A stretch of 64,000 bases of DNA from Collinsella sp. AM34-10 (GCF_003469185.1 NZ_QSIL01000004.1:186001-250000); one strand, 5' to 3'. Shown: positions 16,301-26,225, counted from the stretch's first letter. Notes: generated by a model not told the origin, from the sequence alone. Program-made: numbers and translations.

Positions 16301-17179
16301 ATGACTGCAGAAGATAAAGCAAAGAACGCCGGCAAGGTCGCGCTCGTCCTGGAGGGCGGTAGTTTTCGCGGGCAGTTTACCGCAGGCGTGCTCGACGTCC
16401 TCATGGAGGCTGGCGTCGAGATTCCGGCGGTATATGGCGTATCGGCCGGTGCCCTCAACGGCGTGAACTACAAGTCGCACCAGATCGGCCGTGCCAACCG
16501 CATCAACCTGGCTTTCTGCAACGACAACCGCTTCATGGGTGCCGCATCGTTTGCGTCCACGGGTTCTATTGTGGGCTACGACTTTATCTTCAACGATGTC
16601 CAGGACCGCCTGGATCCCTTTGACAACGTGACGTTTGATGCGAGCCCCATCGAGATGTACGCCGTCGCGACGGACATGCTCTTTGGAACTGCCGCGTACC
16701 TGCCGGTCAAAAGCGCCGTGCTCGACCTCGATGCCGTGCGCGCCTCGACGTCGCTGCCGCTGGTGACGCCGCCGGTCGAGATTGACGGACACAAATACGT
16801 CGACGGTGGCGTAGCCGATTCGGTTCCCATCGAGCACGTGCTGGAGGAGGCGGGCTTCGATCGCGCGGTTGTCATTGTCACGCAGGACCGCTCGTACGAG
16901 AAAAAGCCCTACGAGTTTATGCCCGCCGCGCGCGCCCGCTATGCCGACTACCCCTACCTGCTCGAGGCTATCGAGACGCGCCACGACCGCTATAACATCC
17001 AGCGCATGCATCTGTGGAAGTATGAGCGCGAGGGCCGCGCACTGGTCGTTGCTCCGCAAAAGCCGGTCGAGGTCGGTCACGTTGAGCACGATCCAGCAAA
17101 GCTCCTCGACCTGTATATTCAGGGCCGCCAGGAGGCAAAGCGCTTGCTGGGAGATATCGAGGCATTTGTCGAGCGCTAG
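16301..17179 (+). CDS. Patatin-like phospholipase
   Basis: A 292-aa putative lipid acyl hydrolase. ATG 16301 follows AGGAGG at ideal spacing. The patatin signature is complete: glycine-rich oxyanion loop LEGGSFRG (about residues 19-26), nucleophile elbow GVSAG (about 48-52) and catalytic Asp in VDGGVADS (about 168). No signal peptide is evident, so it probably acts in the cytosol or at the inner membrane face. The downstream half resembles the YjjU/RssA-type patatins. Substrate unknown. Confidence 0.9.
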   Translation: MTAEDKAKNAGKVALVLEGGSFRGQFTAGVLDVLMEAGVEIPAVYGVSAGALNGVNYKSHQIGRANRINLAFCNDNRFMGAASFASTGSIVGYDFIFNDVQDRLDPFDNVTFDASPIEMYAVATDMLFGTAAYLPVKSAVLDLDAVRASTSLPLVTPPVEIDGHKYVDGGVADSVPIEHVLEEAGFDRAVVIVTQDRSYEKKPYEFMPAARARYADYPYLLEAIETRHDRYNIQRMHLWKYEREGRALVVAPQKPVEVGHVEHDPAKLLDLYIQGRQEAKRLLGDIEAFVER

Positions 17180-17242
17180 TGTCGCGACGTCATGACCCAT
17201 GGACGACATGTGCAGAAAGTCTGGTCAGAACCAAAATACCTG

Positions 17243-17270
17243 TTGACTCGGGCGGCGAGCGGGGTAATAT
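17243..17270 (+). promoter_or_regulatory. Predicted sigma-70 promoter of rplM-rpsI
   Basis: -35 TTGACT (17243-17248) and -10 TAATAT (17265-17270) are separated by 16 bp. Transcription would begin near 17277, leaving a leader of about 60 nt before the GTG start of rplM, where L13-type autoregulation could act. Confidence 0.65.
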
Positions 17271-17336
17271 GGACGGGTTACTTGCAGAGCCCCGTGAATC
17301 TCTGTAACAACACGTACTGTACATGGAGGAGTCTAA

Positions 17337-17780
17337 GTGATTTCGAAATCGACTCACTACGCCAAGCAGGGCGAGGTCCAGCGCAACTGGGTTCTCGTCG
17401 ACGCCGATGGTGCTGTCCTGGGCCGTCTTGCCACCCAGATCGCAATGATCCTGCGCGGTAAGAACAAGCCCCAGTTCACGCCCAACAGCGACTGCGGCGA
17501 CTTCGTTGTCGTCATCAACGCCGATAAGGTCCAGCTTACCGGTAACAAGGCCGACACGAAGACCTATTATCGCCACAGCGGCTACAACGGCGGCCTCAAG
17601 GCTGAGAGCTTCCGCCAGGCTATGGAGAAGCACCCGGAGAAGGTCATCGAGCGCGCCGTTCGCGGCATGCTGCCCAAGACCACCCTCGGCCGTGCCCAGA
17701 TGACCAAGCTTAAGGTCTACGCTGGTGCCGAGCATCCGCACGCTGCCCAGAACCCCACGAAGATTGAGCTGGAGGCTTAA
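17337..17780 (+). CDS. rplM: 50S ribosomal protein L13
   Basis: 147 aa with the typical start of the family ([21 protein letters not shown]) and the conserved [19 protein letters not shown] block. It starts at GTG 17337 after ATGGAGGAG. The product is a component of the large ribosomal subunit. It is followed after 2 bp by rpsI, the standard bacterial L13-S9 operon. Confidence 0.97.
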   Translation: MISKSTHYAKQGEVQRNWVLVDADGAVLGRLATQIAMILRGKNKPQFTPNSDCGDFVVVINADKVQLTGNKADTKTYYRHSGYNGGLKAESFRQAMEKHPEKVIERAVRGMLPKTTLGRAQMTKLKVYAGAEHPHAAQNPTKIELEA

Positions 17781-17782
17781 AG

Positions 17783-18178
<396 letters not shown>

Positions 18179-18208
18179 GGTTTTATCTCCTTACGAGATA
18201 CAATGTAC

Positions 18209-18250
18209 AAGCGGGGCCTACCGACTGCTCGGTGGGTCCCGCTTTTCTTT
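18209..18250 (+). terminator. Terminator of rplM-rpsI
   Basis: Stem AAGCGGGGCCTACCGAC with a G-U/complement partner ending in GCTTTTCTTTT; the loop is 5 nt. Confidence 0.88.
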
Positions 18251-18300
18251 TCGACTAGGGTGGGCGGCTTCGTTTTGCCCACTTGGGAAGGAGCGATCCT

Positions 18301-19638
18301 ATGCCCCAGATCATCTTCGGTACCGATGGCGTCCGTGGCGTCGCCAACGCCGACCTCTCGTGCGACCTCGCGTTTCGCCTGGGCCGCGCGGCGACCAAGT
18401 TCCTTGGCCCGGACATCTGCATCGGCCGCGACACGCGTCTTTCGGGTACCATGCTCGAGAGTGCTCTGACCGCAGGCATTATGGCAGAGGGCGGCCGTCC
18501 GCATTGCTGCGGCGTTATCCCTACGCCGGCCGTGGCGCTGCTCACCGTCCAAAACGAGCTCGACGGCGGCATCGTCATCTCCGCTTCGCACAATCCGCCG
18601 GAGTTCAACGGCATCAAGTTCTTTAGCCGCAAGGGCATGAAGCTTCCCGATGCTGTCGAGGAAGAGATCAGCGCCTGGGTCATGTCCGAGGAGGCCATGG
18701 CTGCCGACACGCTGCCGACCGGCGCCGGTGTGGGTCACATCATCAAGATGAAGGACGCCCGCAAGGCATATGTCGATCATGCCATCAACACGCTCGACGG
18801 CCTTAAGCTCGACGGCTTGGTTGTTGCCGTCGACTGCGGCCACGGCGCTTCTTGCCAGACCACGCCCGCCGCACTGCAGCGCCTGGGCGCCACGGTCCAT
18901 GCCATCAACACCGACTACTGCGGCACCGACATTAACGTCGAGTGCGGCTCCACTCATCTTGAGCCCCTGCGTGAGCTCGTACTGCGTACCCACGCCGACA
19001 TCGGCCTGGCCCACGATGGCGACGCCGATCGCGTGCTGTTCGTGGACAGCGAGGGCAACGAGATCGATGGCGACTACATCCTGGCCATCTGCGGTTCCGA
19101 CTTGGCCGCTCGCGGCAAGCTCGCCAACTCCGAGATCGTCTCGACCGTTATGTGCAACCTAGGCTTCTCCATCGCCATGAAGGAGCAGGGCTTCGAGATG
19201 GTCCAGACCGCCGTGGGCGACCGCTATGTTCTTGAGCGTATGCTCGAGGACGGTGCCGTCATCGGCGGCGAGCAGTCCGGCCACATCATCTTCCTGGAGC
19301 ACAACACCACCGGCGACGGCTTGGTGACGGCCCTGCAGCTTCTGGCCGTGCTCAAGCGCACCGGCCGCACCCTCACCGACCTTGCCGGTATCATGAAGAA
19401 GTACCCGCAGGTACTTGTCAACGTACATTCCGACAATAAGGCCGGCCTGGACGATTGTCAGCCCATTTGGGACGCTGTCGCTGCCGCCGAGAAGGAGCTC
19501 AACGGTCGCGGCCGCATTCTGGTACGTCCGAGTGGCACCGAGCCGCTGGTCCGTGTGATGGCCGAGGCCGAGACGCACGAGTTGACCCAGCGTGTGGTTG
19601 ACGACATCGTCGAGGTTGTCAAGCGCGAACTTCCCTAA
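18301..19638 (+). CDS. glmM: Phosphoglucosamine mutase
   Basis: 445 aa. It interconverts glucosamine-6-P and glucosamine-1-P on the route to UDP-GlcNAc and peptidoglycan. I chose ATG 18301 because AAGGAG precedes it and the product then begins MPQIIFGTDGVRG as in the family. Visible motifs: phosphoserine loop ISASHNPPEFNG (Ser96), metal site DGDADRVL, sugar loop GGEQSGH and phosphate-binding RPSGTEPLVRVM. The nearby nagB feeds or drains the same hexosamine pool. Confidence 0.96.
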   Translation: MPQIIFGTDGVRGVANADLSCDLAFRLGRAATKFLGPDICIGRDTRLSGTMLESALTAGIMAEGGRPHCCGVIPTPAVALLTVQNELDGGIVISASHNPPEFNGIKFFSRKGMKLPDAVEEEISAWVMSEEAMAADTLPTGAGVGHIIKMKDARKAYVDHAINTLDGLKLDGLVVAVDCGHGASCQTTPAALQRLGATVHAINTDYCGTDINVECGSTHLEPLRELVLRTHADIGLAHDGDADRVLFVDSEGNEIDGDYILAICGSDLAARGKLANSEIVSTVMCNLGFSIAMKEQGFEMVQTAVGDRYVLERMLEDGAVIGGEQSGHIIFLEHNTTGDGLVTALQLLAVLKRTGRTLTDLAGIMKKYPQVLVNVHSDNKAGLDDCQPIWDAVAAAEKELNGRGRILVRPSGTEPLVRVMAEAETHELTQRVVDDIVEVVKRELP

Positions 19639-19709
19639 TGGTCAAAAACGGGTGCCAAGTGGTAAACTGTTAAAGCTATTTTGATTGATTGGTATGTCCG
19701 AGGGGGAGC

Positions 19710-20207
19710 ATGTTCACTAAAGTCCTGAGGTCTTTTGGTATGCGTGGTCGAGTCCTTACGCTGGATGCTCCCATCTCGGGCGACGTCATTCCGTTGTCCG
19801 AGGTCAAAGACCAGACGTTTGCCACCGGCCTTTTGGGTCAGGGCGTGGCGATTCAGCCTACCGGCACGCGTGTGATTGCGCCGGCAGACGCCAAGGTCGA
19901 GGCCATTTTTCCCACGGGTCACGCCGTTGCGCTCAACACGGTCGATGGTCTAGACGTGCTCATCCATGTTGGTTTGGACACTGTCCAGCTTGAGGGCAAG
20001 CATTTTAGCGTGCATGCACAGGTGGGTGATGTCGTCCATAAGGGCGACGTGCTCATCGAGTTCGATCGCGAGGCAATTGCTGCCGAGGGTTACGATGTGA
20101 CGGTTCCCATCTTGGTGTGCAACTCTGTTGAGTTCTCGAGCATCAAGGGCTCCGTTGGCGAGCATGTCGAGGAGATGGACCAGCTCATCGTTGCTCGCGA
20201 GCGCTAG
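19710..20207 (+). CDS. PTS glucose-type EIIA protein
   Basis: 165 aa, single-domain EIIA(Glc)/Crr-like. ATG 19710 follows GAGGGGGAGC. The phosphorylated His is His86 in LIHVGLDTVQL and the supporting His is His71 in PTGHAVAL; the domain ends with the usual VTVPILVCNS strand. It accepts phosphate from HPr and passes it to an EIIB. It is a stand-alone EIIA, so it may serve the EIIBC at 53338-54930, which lacks its own EIIA, and may also have regulatory functions. Confidence 0.92.
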   Translation: MFTKVLRSFGMRGRVLTLDAPISGDVIPLSEVKDQTFATGLLGQGVAIQPTGTRVIAPADAKVEAIFPTGHAVALNTVDGLDVLIHVGLDTVQLEGKHFSVHAQVGDVVHKGDVLIEFDREAIAAEGYDVTVPILVCNSVEFSSIKGSVGEHVEEMDQLIVARER

Positions 20208-20248
20208 TCGCTCCGCTTGGCCTTTAGCCTACAATTCAATCACGTTTA

Positions 20249-20280
20249 CGGAGGGCGCCCTTGAAAGAGGGCGCCCTCCG
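20249..20280 (+). terminator. Strong stem-loop after EIIA
   Basis: A perfect 12-bp stem (CGGAGGGCGCCC) with an 8-nt loop. No T-run follows, so it could end or protect the transcript. The remaining 20281-20479 holds the nagB leader, with nothing else I can identify. Confidence 0.6.
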
Positions 20281-20479
20281 TGGCAAGATGGGGATTGTCC
20301 GAAGCTAAACAGCTTTGGGTCACCGTGGACGGGCAGGGGCCTCGACGCGGTTAGACACGAGACACATATATTACGCGACCTCGCCCTGGTGGCCGCACAC
20401 GTTGGTTGCGGCCGACGCGGGCCGCGGGCAAGTGCTTGTAAGGGGAGCCTTGCCTCTCTTGTACGAGAAAGGACGCGTA

Positions 20480-21208
20480 ATGAAAATCATTAAAGCTAAA
20501 GACTACGAGGATATGAGCCGCAAGGCCGCTAATATCATCTCGGCTCAGGTTATCCTCAAGCCCGATTGCGTGTTGGGTCTTGCCACCGGCTCCACCCCGA
20601 TTGGCGCTTACAAACAGCTCGCTGCTTGGTACGAGAAGGGCGACATTGACTTTGCCGAGGTCAGCACCTATAACCTGGACGAGTATCGTGGTCTTTCGCA
20701 CGACGATCCCCAGAGCTATCACTACTTTATGCGCAAGAACTTCTTCGATCACATCAATATCGATCTGAACAACACGCACGTGCCCGATGGCTCCAACCCC
20801 GATGCCGCCGCTGCCTGCTCCGAGTACGACAAGATCGTCGCTGCCGCCGGTTACCCGGATCTGCAGCTGCTCGGCATTGGCAACAACGGTCACATCGGCT
20901 TTAACGAGCCCGATGACCACTTCTCCAAGGGCACGCACTGCGTCGACCTCACCGAGAGCACCATTCAGGCCAACAGCCGCCTGTTCGACAGCATCGATGA
21001 CGTGCCCCGTCAGGCTTACACCATGGGCACCCAGACCATCATGTATGCCCGCATGATCCTGGTTGTCGCCAACGGCGAGGCCAAGGCTCAGGCCGTGCAC
21101 GATATGTGCTATGGTCCGGTTACGCCCAAATGCCCGGCTTCGATCCTGCAGCTGCACACCAACTGCGTTGTCGTTGCTGACGAGGCCGCTCTTTCGCTCT
21201 GCGAGTAA
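20480..21208 (+). CDS. nagB: Glucosamine-6-phosphate deaminase
   Basis: 242 aa. It converts glucosamine-6-P to fructose-6-P and ammonia. ATG 20480 with GAGAAAGGA upstream gives the family start MKIIKAKDYEDMS; the longer open frame upstream has no homology-like sequence. Motifs: LGLATGSTPIG (phosphate loop), YNLDEYRGL with the catalytic Asp, and GIGNNGHIGFNEP. It is of the shorter Gram-positive length and lacks the C-terminal allosteric extension of E. coli NagB. Confidence 0.96.
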   Translation: MKIIKAKDYEDMSRKAANIISAQVILKPDCVLGLATGSTPIGAYKQLAAWYEKGDIDFAEVSTYNLDEYRGLSHDDPQSYHYFMRKNFFDHINIDLNNTHVPDGSNPDAAAACSEYDKIVAAAGYPDLQLLGIGNNGHIGFNEPDDHFSKGTHCVDLTESTIQANSRLFDSIDDVPRQAYTMGTQTIMYARMILVVANGEAKAQAVHDMCYGPVTPKCPASILQLHTNCVVVADEAALSLCE

Positions 21209-21237
21209 CGCGATCAAGCGATCTTACATAGTTTCTC

Positions 21238-21268
21238 AAAAGGCCCTCGCTTTGCGGGGGCCTTTTTA
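21238..21268 (+). terminator. nagB terminator
   Basis: Stem AAAGGCCC-CGC / GCG-GGGCCTTTT with a 3-nt loop and T-run. Confidence 0.88.
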
Positions 21269-21658
21269 GTGGACATACGCCGTGGCGTATACATGACGGA
21301 AACCTTGCCGCGTGCTTGACTGGAGGGTTTTAATTTTTTGTGATTCATTCTATAGCAGATTCTATGCACATTTGCCACCATAGAGTCGCAGGCGGTAGCG
21401 AGGAGTAGGCGAGTTGCGCAACTCAAATAAAAATAGCCGACTGCGCTACACTGCAAATGGGATGGGACATGCTGGCAAGCGCATTGACCTGCGCAAAGAC
21501 CTATTGGTCGGGGGATAAGTTACCATCGGGCCTCGCTGTACAAAAACTTGCCAAACACGTACCGGCAGACAATTAAAAACTCTAAGTCGCGCTATTCACG
21601 GGGCGGCTCATATGGTCCTGCAGCTACGGTGTCCATATGGTCGAGTTGAGGAGCAAGC
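21269..21658. other. Intergenic region upstream of the large regulator
   Basis: 390 bp without a gene. It is AT-richer than its surroundings. The only structures I can point to are a perfect 14-bp palindrome at 21411-21424 (GAGTTGC/GCAACTC) and a repeated CATATGG flanking 21609-21640, close to the start of the regulator. Either could be an operator. Confidence 0.5.
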
Positions 21659-24655
21659 ATGGTAAACGATCTGGGCAATACGGACGACCTCGAGTTGATG
21701 CCGACGGGCGGCGGCTATATGGTGCGGCGCGATCGCTTGATGAACGAGCTCATCGTTAAAGGGCGCAAGGCGGGAATTGTTTTGCTCTACGCGCCCGATG
21801 GGTTTGGTAAGACGTCGGTGTTGCTGCAATACGTGCAGGAGGTTAAATCGGACCCCACGCGAGGGCCGGTTCGGATTATCGAGGCCGACCGCGCGATTGG
21901 ACGCGAGCTCTTTATGCAGCTCGAGGTTGTCGCCGATGAGCTTAAGGACAAACCTCATTCGCTCGTTGCGATCGACAACGTGCCCAATCTCGAGCAGCAC
22001 GAAACCGAGGATCTCATCGATCGAATCCGCAGCTTACGTGCTACGGGGACGGGGGTCTTTATTGCCTGCCGCCCCTCCAACCGATTGCTTATCCACGGGC
22101 TGGGCGATTCTGTAAAAGTCAATGCGCAGATGCTCAAGGTGCACGCCTATGAGTATTCGTCATGGGCCACGACGTTCTCAATCAGCACATCGCTTGATTT
22201 CTATCGGCTCACACAGGGTGTACCCGAGCTGGTATCTGCCCTGCAGACGGGAATGTATGGACAGGGCGATGTTGCCGGGTTGCTCGAGAACGAAATCGTC
22301 AACGTGTACGGTGCGGCGCTGGCCGATCTCGCATCGCTCGAGAACAACCTGTTGTTTACCGTTGCCTGTTTGATGGTGCTGATGGGCGAGGGCCGCATTG
22401 CGGAGCTAGAGGCGTGCGGCGTGAGGCTTTCGATGGTCGACCAGTCCACCTTTGTGCGCGATTATCCGATTTTTGGCGTGGATCCGTCTGATCGCACCTT
22501 TAGGTGTTTGGGCGCTAAGGACAACGCGCGCCTGAGGCTGCGAAAGCTTGTTGCCGAGATCCGTCCCGAACTTGTATCGCGGGCTGCTCGCATTTTGATC
22601 AAGGCGGGCCGATGCGATTTGGCTATGGACCTGGCCGACGCGTTCTTGGACCGCCATGTGGTATTGGAACTTGCCGGGCAGTATGGGGCCGATCTTGCCC
22701 TGACCGGGCACGGAGGGGACATTTGCCGTGCGGCGTCGGCGATGATCAATGCGGAAAAGCAGGAGCAAGAGCCGGCACCCGCCGAGGCACTCGGCGTGTA
22801 TCTGGCGGCTGTCAGCGTGTGCAATACAAAGCTAGCAAGGTATATGGCGTCCGTTATCGAACGTGCGGGTGACCAGGCGGCCCGCGAGGTCGATCCCGCT
22901 ACCTGGAAAATAGCCCAGGCGCTCACCATCGCCTTTTATGGCGACAATGACCTGGGGCTTCCCGCCAACCCTGTTGTGCAAGAACAGACATCCTGCGAGG
23001 TGCTCGACATGCTGTCCGCGCATATCGAGGTCAAGCGCCACCTAACCGAGCGAGCGGAAGACGGCAATGTTCTCGCGAAGCTCAAGGCGTGCAAAGCTTA
23101 TGATTGCGAGCTCGACATCGCGGGGATTCTCATACAGGCCGACCATATGCTGGTGGAGCTGTTCGACGGCTCGTTTGCTAAACCCGACGAGCGCGATGAC
23201 AAGATGGCGCAGATACTCGAGGCGCTCGATATCCGCGGGCTTAAGGCGCCATCCATTTGGCTGCGTATGGTGCTGGCCGCGCGGCGCCTGCTCGCGGGCT
23301 TGCCCGTGACCGACGATGTGGCGTTTGGCGAGCTCGACCGCTTTGCGGTGCGTGTTCGTGACAATCAAATTCAGCTGTTTGGGTTATTGCTGGAGGGTTG
23401 GCAATCGCTGGCGGAGGGGCGGCCGGTCAACGCGAAGTTCCGTGCGGTTCAGGTGCTCAAGCTCGCCGACGAATCGATTGCGTACATGCGCGAAAACGCG
23501 TTGCTGCTGGAGCGCGTGGCGTACCTGCGCAATACGTCGCTGGTATCGGTTCGCGAAGAGGCGGAGCTGCTCGACATTAGCAAGACGCAGGTCGGTGGCT
23601 CAGAAGCCTGGATCGTGGCGCTGCACCTGGCCGCTGCGGGCCGCGATAGCGATCTTGCCGCCTGGATGTCTATGAATCGCTCGGGGATTTTAGACCCATC
23701 GTATCGGCTATTTGCGCGTCTTGCGATGCACTGTCTGGGCGAGCCTGCCGTCAGGATTCGCAAGAAGCTTCCGGTGCGTGAGCTGTCGCGGTATTCACTA
23801 CGCGATGATTTTGAGGGCGAAAGCGAGCACCTGTTCCAGGCGGGCGAGGTTAAGGCTGTCGATACGATCGGCCATATTGAGATGCGCATGTTTGGCACAT
23901 TTCGCGCCGAGCGCGACGGCTTTCCCATCACGGATAAGATGTGGCGTCGCAAAAAGGCGGCAACACTTGCCGAGCGGCTCGCGTTGGGCATGGATGCCAT
24001 GGTCGACCGCGAGACAATCGCCATGGAGTTGTGGCCCCATGCCGAGTTTAGCGCCGCGCGCAACAATCTGTATTCGACGGTATCGCGCTTGCGCTCGGCT
24101 TTGGGTCCAACGCCGGATGGCAAGTCGTGCGTGCTCATCCAAAACGAGTGCATAGGGCTCAACGGCGACTACGTTAAGACCGATGTAAGGCTCTTTGACC
24201 AGCTGAGCCGCGAGATCCTGGGAAACCGTATGGGCGCGAGAGGCCCTCACCTGGTTGAGCTTTGTCTTAAGGTTGAGCAGCTCTACGCGGGGCCGCTGTA
24301 TGTTCCCACCGGTTGCAACCCCACGTTTTTTACGCGCATGCGCCACATTATGCAATCCAAGTACATCGACTGCATGATTAGGGGAGCGAATGCCGCTCTC
24401 GAGGAAAATGACCTGCAATCGGCAATTTGGCTCGTTGAATCGGGGCTTCGCCAAGAGACTGCGCGCGAGGACATGGTTCGCTGTGCCATGCGCGTTTACG
24501 GTGCGGCGGGACGACGCCGCGATGTTGTCGAGCTATACAGCGGCCACATGCACCACCTGCGAGAGCAGGTTCAAGGCGTGCCCGAGCCCGAGACAAGGCG
24601 CCTGTATGAGCGCCTGGTCGAAGGCAGGCACAAGCGCGTGCTTGTCGAGCGATAA
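21659..24655 (+). CDS. Large ATPase-type transcriptional regulator with SARP-like C-terminus
   Basis: 998 aa. ATG 21659 has GAGGAGC upstream. Residues about 25-50 contain a P-loop (APDGFGKTS), followed by a STAND/MalT-like NTPase region (VAIDN Walker B-like segment near 105, then IACRPSN sensor). The middle 500 residues are helical, compatible with TPR-like repeats. Near residues 740-855 is a winged-helix domain of the OmpR/SARP type (MRMFGTFRAERDGFPITDKMWRRKKAATLAERLAL ... ELWP ... NNLYSTVSRLRSALG), followed by a BTAD-like helical tail. No LuxR HTH is seen. It stands alone, so its target and signal are unknown. Coriobacteria carry many such regulators. Confidence 0.82.
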   Translation: MVNDLGNTDDLELMPTGGGYMVRRDRLMNELIVKGRKAGIVLLYAPDGFGKTSVLLQYVQEVKSDPTRGPVRIIEADRAIGRELFMQLEVVADELKDKPHSLVAIDNVPNLEQHETEDLIDRIRSLRATGTGVFIACRPSNRLLIHGLGDSVKVNAQMLKVHAYEYSSWATTFSISTSLDFYRLTQGVPELVSALQTGMYGQGDVAGLLENEIVNVYGAALADLASLENNLLFTVACLMVLMGEGRIAELEACGVRLSMVDQSTFVRDYPIFGVDPSDRTFRCLGAKDNARLRLRKLVAEIRPELVSRAARILIKAGRCDLAMDLADAFLDRHVVLELAGQYGADLALTGHGGDICRAASAMINAEKQEQEPAPAEALGVYLAAVSVCNTKLARYMASVIERAGDQAAREVDPATWKIAQALTIAFYGDNDLGLPANPVVQEQTSCEVLDMLSAHIEVKRHLTERAEDGNVLAKLKACKAYDCELDIAGILIQADHMLVELFDGSFAKPDERDDKMAQILEALDIRGLKAPSIWLRMVLAARRLLAGLPVTDDVAFGELDRFAVRVRDNQIQLFGLLLEGWQSLAEGRPVNAKFRAVQVLKLADESIAYMRENALLLERVAYLRNTSLVSVREEAELLDISKTQVGGSEAWIVALHLAAAGRDSDLAAWMSMNRSGILDPSYRLFARLAMHCLGEPAVRIRKKLPVRELSRYSLRDDFEGESEHLFQAGEVKAVDTIGHIEMRMFGTFRAERDGFPITDKMWRRKKAATLAERLALGMDAMVDRETIAMELWPHAEFSAARNNLYSTVSRLRSALGPTPDGKSCVLIQNECIGLNGDYVKTDVRLFDQLSREILGNRMGARGPHLVELCLKVEQLYAGPLYVPTGCNPTFFTRMRHIMQSKYIDCMIRGANAALEENDLQSAIWLVESGLRQETAREDMVRCAMRVYGAAGRRRDVVELYSGHMHHLREQVQGVPEPETRRLYERLVEGRHKRVLVER

Positions 24656-24659
24656 AAAA

Positions 24660-24687
24660 CGGGCGCCCGAATCACTCGGACGCCCGC
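24660..24687. terminator. Bidirectional terminator between convergent genes
   Basis: Stem CGGGCG-CCGA / TCGG-CGCCCG. The plus-strand transcript of the regulator and the minus-strand yhbY transcript converge here. An A-run on the plus side (T-run on minus) lies at 24653-24659, so termination of yhbY is the better supported. Confidence 0.7.
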
Positions 24688-24713
24688 AGACTACTCGGTA
24701 TGGCCAGTCGGTT

Positions 24714-25013
24714 TTAGACGAGCTTGATCTTCTCGATATCCTTGCGCGAGGACTCGCGATACAGCGAGAACTTGCGGCCGATAACCTGAACGACGTCGGC
24801 GTGGCAGCGCTCGGCGAGCTCCTCGGCGGCCTCGCGGGCAGAAAGGCTGGAGCCGTCCAGCACGGAGCACTTAACGAGCTCGTGCTTCTCCAGGTAGGCG
24901 ACCGTCTGCTCGACGGTGCCTTCGTTGACATCGGACTTACCGATGATGATGGCGGGGTTGAGGTGATGGGCCATGCTGCGAAGCTGCTTGACCTGGGCTC
25001 CTGTCAGTGCCAT
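24714..25013 (-). CDS. yhbY: YhbY-type ribosome-assembly RNA-binding protein
   Basis: 99 aa, a single CRM domain. It begins MALTGAQVKQLRSMAHHLNPAIIIGK and contains the GxxG-type loop near the end (QVIGRKFSLYRES). The family binds pre-50S ribosomal particles. Length is standard. It has no operon partner; the methyltransferase upstream is 158 bp away. Confidence 0.93.
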   Translation of the reverse strand: MALTGAQVKQLRSMAHHLNPAIIIGKSDVNEGTVEQTVAYLEKHELVKCSVLDGSSLSAREAAEELAERCHADVVQVIGRKFSLYRESSRKDIEKIKLV

Positions 25014-25171
25014 GGGTTCTCGCTTTCTATGTATGGGGCGCCCCGCAATGGGGCCTTAATCTACGTGAGCTGTCCCACGATAGCGCAGGAACGGCGTGGT
25101 GTGGAGCGCGTTTGCCCAGTTCGCAAAGAATGCGGATGCCGGGCGGGAAGACGATGCAAGCTTTAGATGGG

Positions 25172-26059
25172 CTACGGGCGGGGTACGGAGACCGGCTCCC
25201 AGGCGATAAACGCCCATCGGACTTTGCGGATGTGGTCGAGCATGTAGCGTCCCTGCGGTACGCCCTTGGATCCCGGCTCACCGGCATGCGGGTTCTCGAT
25301 CATGTGGTGGGCGATATAGTTGCGCAGGCGGTCGATCTTGTCCTCGTTGCCGTGCTCGAGCATGCGAGAAAAGTCTGCCACGCCTGCCTCGAGACTATCG
25401 AAGGTGTCGCGGCGGGGTGATTCAAAATACGTGACCTGTGGCAGTGCACCCATCTGAATAAGGATGTTAAAGGCGTACACAAAACCATTGCTGCAGGTAA
25501 CCGAGGCGCCGATGGCATTCATCAAGTGCAGGTCATAACGCGGGCTCGAGTTGGCGACCATCGTAACGGCACAACGCCGACGAGCCGTTCGATCAAGCTT
25601 GGCAAGTGCGCCTTTTAGGTTGGTCGTGGTGACAGAGCGACTGGCAAAGGCAACATCCACCGCTTTTGCGACCGGTCCAACCAAATCCCAATCATCATCC
25701 CAAGCAAGCTCAAGCGGTGTAATAAGATCCTCGAGCCCGTAATACTCAACGCCGGCATCAAGGGTGCCCAACATAGCGGGGGAGAAGTCGGCTGCAATCA
25801 CAGGATGCCCAGCCTGAGCAAGCGGAATAGCAATCGACCCAGCCCCACACCCCATATCGAGCACCGACTCACCAGGCTCAAGCGCCAGCAGTTTTATAAA
25901 ATCCCGAGCATACGGGGCAGTCTCCGATGGCCGAAAATGCCGAGCCCGCTTATCCCACTCAAAAGGATCATCAGCCCGATGCCGATCAGCTTGCAAGCGC
26001 ATCCATTCGTCATTCCAATCAGCAGAAAGAAGCTCAGAGCGAGCATCCCCATCAACCAC
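25172..26059 (-). CDS. Class I SAM-dependent methyltransferase
   Basis: 295 aa if translation starts at GTG 26059, chosen because AGGAGG lies 7 bases upstream on the minus strand. A longer frame to 26119 would add a hydrophobic stretch (MLVAALLLGGVAFLLLGG) that looks like part of another coding sequence. The SAM-binding motif I is clear at about residues 60-72 (VLDMGCGAGSIAIPLAQ), followed by VIAADFSPAML. The N-terminus (SADWNDEWMRLQADRHRADDP) resembles small-molecule methyltransferases of gut anaerobes. Substrate unknown. Confidence 0.82.
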   Translation of the reverse strand: MVDGDARSELLSADWNDEWMRLQADRHRADDPFEWDKRARHFRPSETAPYARDFIKLLALEPGESVLDMGCGAGSIAIPLAQAGHPVIAADFSPAMLGTLDAGVEYYGLEDLITPLELAWDDDWDLVGPVAKAVDVAFASRSVTTTNLKGALAKLDRTARRRCAVTMVANSSPRYDLHLMNAIGASVTCSNGFVYAFNILIQMGALPQVTYFESPRRDTFDSLEAGVADFSRMLEHGNEDKIDRLRNYIAHHMIENPHAGEPGSKGVPQGRYMLDHIRKVRWAFIAWEPVSVPRP

Positions 26060-26225
26060 GGGCCAACCTCCTAGCAACAAAAAAGCGACTCCTCCCAAAA
26101 GAAGAGCCGCAACCAGCATATATCAGAAAGAACCGATCCAACGCCAAACCGCCATACCAGCAAAGTAGGGCAGAAGCGAAGCGACTGCCAAAGGGATAGA
26201 ACCCAACCGAGGTCCCGTTGTGCGT
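26060..26225 (-). other. Hydrophobic coding-like remnant before the methyltransferase
   Basis: On the minus strand one frame reads IPLAVASLLPYFAGMAVWRWIGSF, TGA, then YMLVAALLLGGVAFLLLGGWPVV, running into the methyltransferase frame. It looks like a small two-helix membrane protein or N-terminal anchor interrupted by a nonsense codon, but no start with a ribosome-binding site was found. The TGA is the only break I can see. Confidence 0.35.
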
